NCBI GenBank assembly: GCA_903959665.1
Contig: CAJBXY010000210.1
Coordinates: 1-6,364 of the forward strand
Reading direction: 5' to 3'
Source: an uncultured Solirubrobacterales bacterium
GTDB taxonomy: Bacteria > Actinomycetota > Thermoleophilia > Solirubrobacterales > Solirubrobacteraceae
DNA: 6,364 nucleotides
In this document: positions 5,918 through 6,364 of the stretch, piece by piece
Layout of the letters: every line of letters begins with the position of its first letter
Position numbering within the stretch: the stretch's first letter is position 1
Translations under genes and position numbers: made by a program
The notes under the pieces: model-generated
Database searches by the model: none
The model's input: the letters and a program-made list of their open reading frames with translations, nothing else
What the model was told of the DNA's origin: nothing

Positions 5918-6283
5918 ATGAACACTTACGGCCTGCGCGGCGCAACAACAGCCGACAGCAACGAGCGAGACGCGATTCTTGGCGCGACCCGTGAGCTGCT
6001 CGAAGCGTTGATCGAACGCAACGGACTAAGCCAAGGCGAGATCGTCAGCTGCATTCTCTCAATGACCGACGACCTCAACGCCGAGTTCCCGGCCGTCGCT
6101 GCCCGTGAGATGGGGCTTGACCAGGTGCCGCTGCTCTGCGTCCGTGAGATCGCCGTTCCCGGGGCGATGGAGAGAGTAATCCGTGCCTTGGTTCACTACC
6201 GCGCTGCCGAGGGGCATCAGGCCCAGCACGTTTACCTGCGCGACGCGCAGAGCCTGCGTAGCGATATCTCCGGCGCTCAGTGA
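5918..6283 (+). CDS. aroH: Monofunctional chorismate mutase, AroH class
   Basis: This 121-residue protein matches the Bacillus subtilis AroH fold family, a trimeric barrel-like enzyme that rearranges chorismate to prephenate, the committed step to phenylalanine and tyrosine. The start YGLRGATT puts Arg7 exactly at the position of the B. subtilis catalytic Arg7. The middle has TDDLNAEFPAVAARE (50-64), with the conserved Phe57 and Ala59 of the active site. VPLLCVREIAVPG provides Cys74 and Glu77 (B. subtilis Cys75 and Glu78), Arg89 in RVIRALVHY matches Arg90, and HVYL with Tyr106 matches Tyr108. All key residues are present, so it should be active. The length is normal. The ATG at 5918 overlaps the stop of a five-codon mini-ORF (5904-5921). 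The gene follows rluB by 19 bp and precedes a putative DAHP synthase, giving an aromatic amino acid context. No regulatory domain is fused to it. Confidence 0.96.
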   Translation: MNTYGLRGATTADSNERDAILGATRELLEALIERNGLSQGEIVSCILSMTDDLNAEFPAVAAREMGLDQVPLLCVREIAVPGAMERVIRALVHYRAAEGHQAQHVYLRDAQSLRSDISGAQ

Positions 6284-6309
6284 CGCAAGCGATCGTCCAC
6301 TGCGGTCAC

Positions 6310-6326
6310 CGGCCGCGGTGCGGCCG
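6310..6326. repeat. GC-rich perfect inverted repeat (7-bp arms, 3-nt loop)
   Basis: CGGCCGC-GGT-GCGGCCG is a perfect dyad in the 57-bp gap between aroH and the next gene. A second, overlapping hairpin, CACCG-GCCG-CGGTG (6307-6320), is mutually exclusive with it. No T-tract follows (next bases CTAAAGTTGAC), so it is not a canonical intrinsic terminator. It lies just upstream of a -10-like hexamer, so it could be a U-less terminator for aroH, an operator covering the -35 region of the next gene, or chance in GC-rich DNA. Confidence 0.5.
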
Positions 6327-6327
6327 C

Positions 6328-6333
6328 TAAAGT
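6328..6333 (+). promoter_or_regulatory. Probable -10 element for the leaderless downstream gene
   Basis: TAAAGT is a good TANNNT -10 hexamer in an otherwise GC-rich gap. It ends 7 nt before the ATG at 6341, so transcription should begin at the start codon itself. No ribosome binding site lies between. The adjoining TTGAC (6333-6337) resembles a -35 but is too close to the ATG to serve this gene. This is the best of the three leaderless-type promoters in the window. Confidence 0.45.
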
Positions 6334-6340
6334 TGACGCG

Positions 6341-6364
6341 ATGCTAGTCGTGATGAGCCCCGGG
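6341..6364 (+). CDS. aroF: Putative DAHP synthase, first 8 codons only
   Basis: An ATG at 6341 opens a frame that runs to the window edge and reads MLVVMSPG. This closely resembles the start of the AroA-beta/Thermotoga-type 3-deoxy-7-phosphoheptulonate synthases (MxVVxxPG followed by an N-terminal ferredoxin-like regulatory domain). That enzyme condenses phosphoenolpyruvate and erythrose 4-phosphate to open the shikimate pathway. The position right after chorismate mutase supports the call, since chorismate mutase and DAHP synthase often travel together in these bacteria. Only eight residues are visible, so the identification rests on a short match plus context. A neighbouring pathway enzyme such as prephenate dehydrogenase is the main alternative. 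Confidence 0.58.

Noticed and set aside
1..6364. A hidden new system, mobile element, CRISPR array or RNA gene
   Set aside because: The window is almost wholly filled by recognisable core genes with intact motifs. No direct repeats, terminal inverted repeats, integrase or transposase remnants, or tRNA/rRNA signatures were seen, and the gaps are all under 60 bp.

Overview
The window is a compact, high-GC, core-genome stretch from a bacterium, most likely an actinomycetote of the Thermoleophilia type (Solirubrobacterales or Gaiellales relatives). The reasons are the GC-rich codon use, TGA at nearly every stop, the FtsZ tail ending in LDIPAFLK, a TrpRS with a KMSTT loop, a monofunctional AroH-type chorismate mutase, and mostly absent Shine-Dalgarno sequences. 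The taxon is an inference from style and gene content and was not tested by a search.

Layout, left to right: the last 32 codons of ftsZ; gcvH (glycine-cleavage H protein); trpS (tryptophanyl-tRNA synthetase); a 12-helix MFS transporter; scpA and scpB (kleisin and winged-helix partner of the SMC condensin); rlmN on the opposite strand; rluB (23S rRNA pseudouridine synthase); aroH (chorismate mutase); and the first 8 codons of a gene that looks like DAHP synthase (aroF). Nine genes are on the plus strand and one, rlmN, on the minus strand. No gene-free stretch reaches 100 bases, and no tRNA, rRNA, insertion sequence, CRISPR array or long repeat is visible.

trpS, the MFS gene, scpA and scpB look like one transcription unit: the gaps are 5 bp, then -4 (GTGA), then -4 (ATGA). 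scpA-scpB-rluB is a widely conserved chromosome-maintenance and ribosome cluster; here it is split by rlmN in reverse orientation. rlmN overlaps the 3' end of scpB tail to tail by 31 bp and leaves only about 26 bp to rluB head to head. aroH followed by the putative aroF begins an aromatic amino acid block: DAHP synthase opens the shikimate pathway and chorismate mutase commits chorismate to Phe/Tyr.

Regulation is mostly unseen, but three starts (trpS, aroH, putative aroF) lack a Shine-Dalgarno and have a -10-like hexamer ending 7-9 nt before the ATG, the layout expected for leaderless mRNAs. The region holds ordinary housekeeping genes with intact catalytic motifs. I found no defence system, mobile element or plainly new system. 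The points worth a second look are the rlmN inversion, its two very tight junctions, the leaderless-promoter pattern and a GC-rich dyad before the putative aroF.
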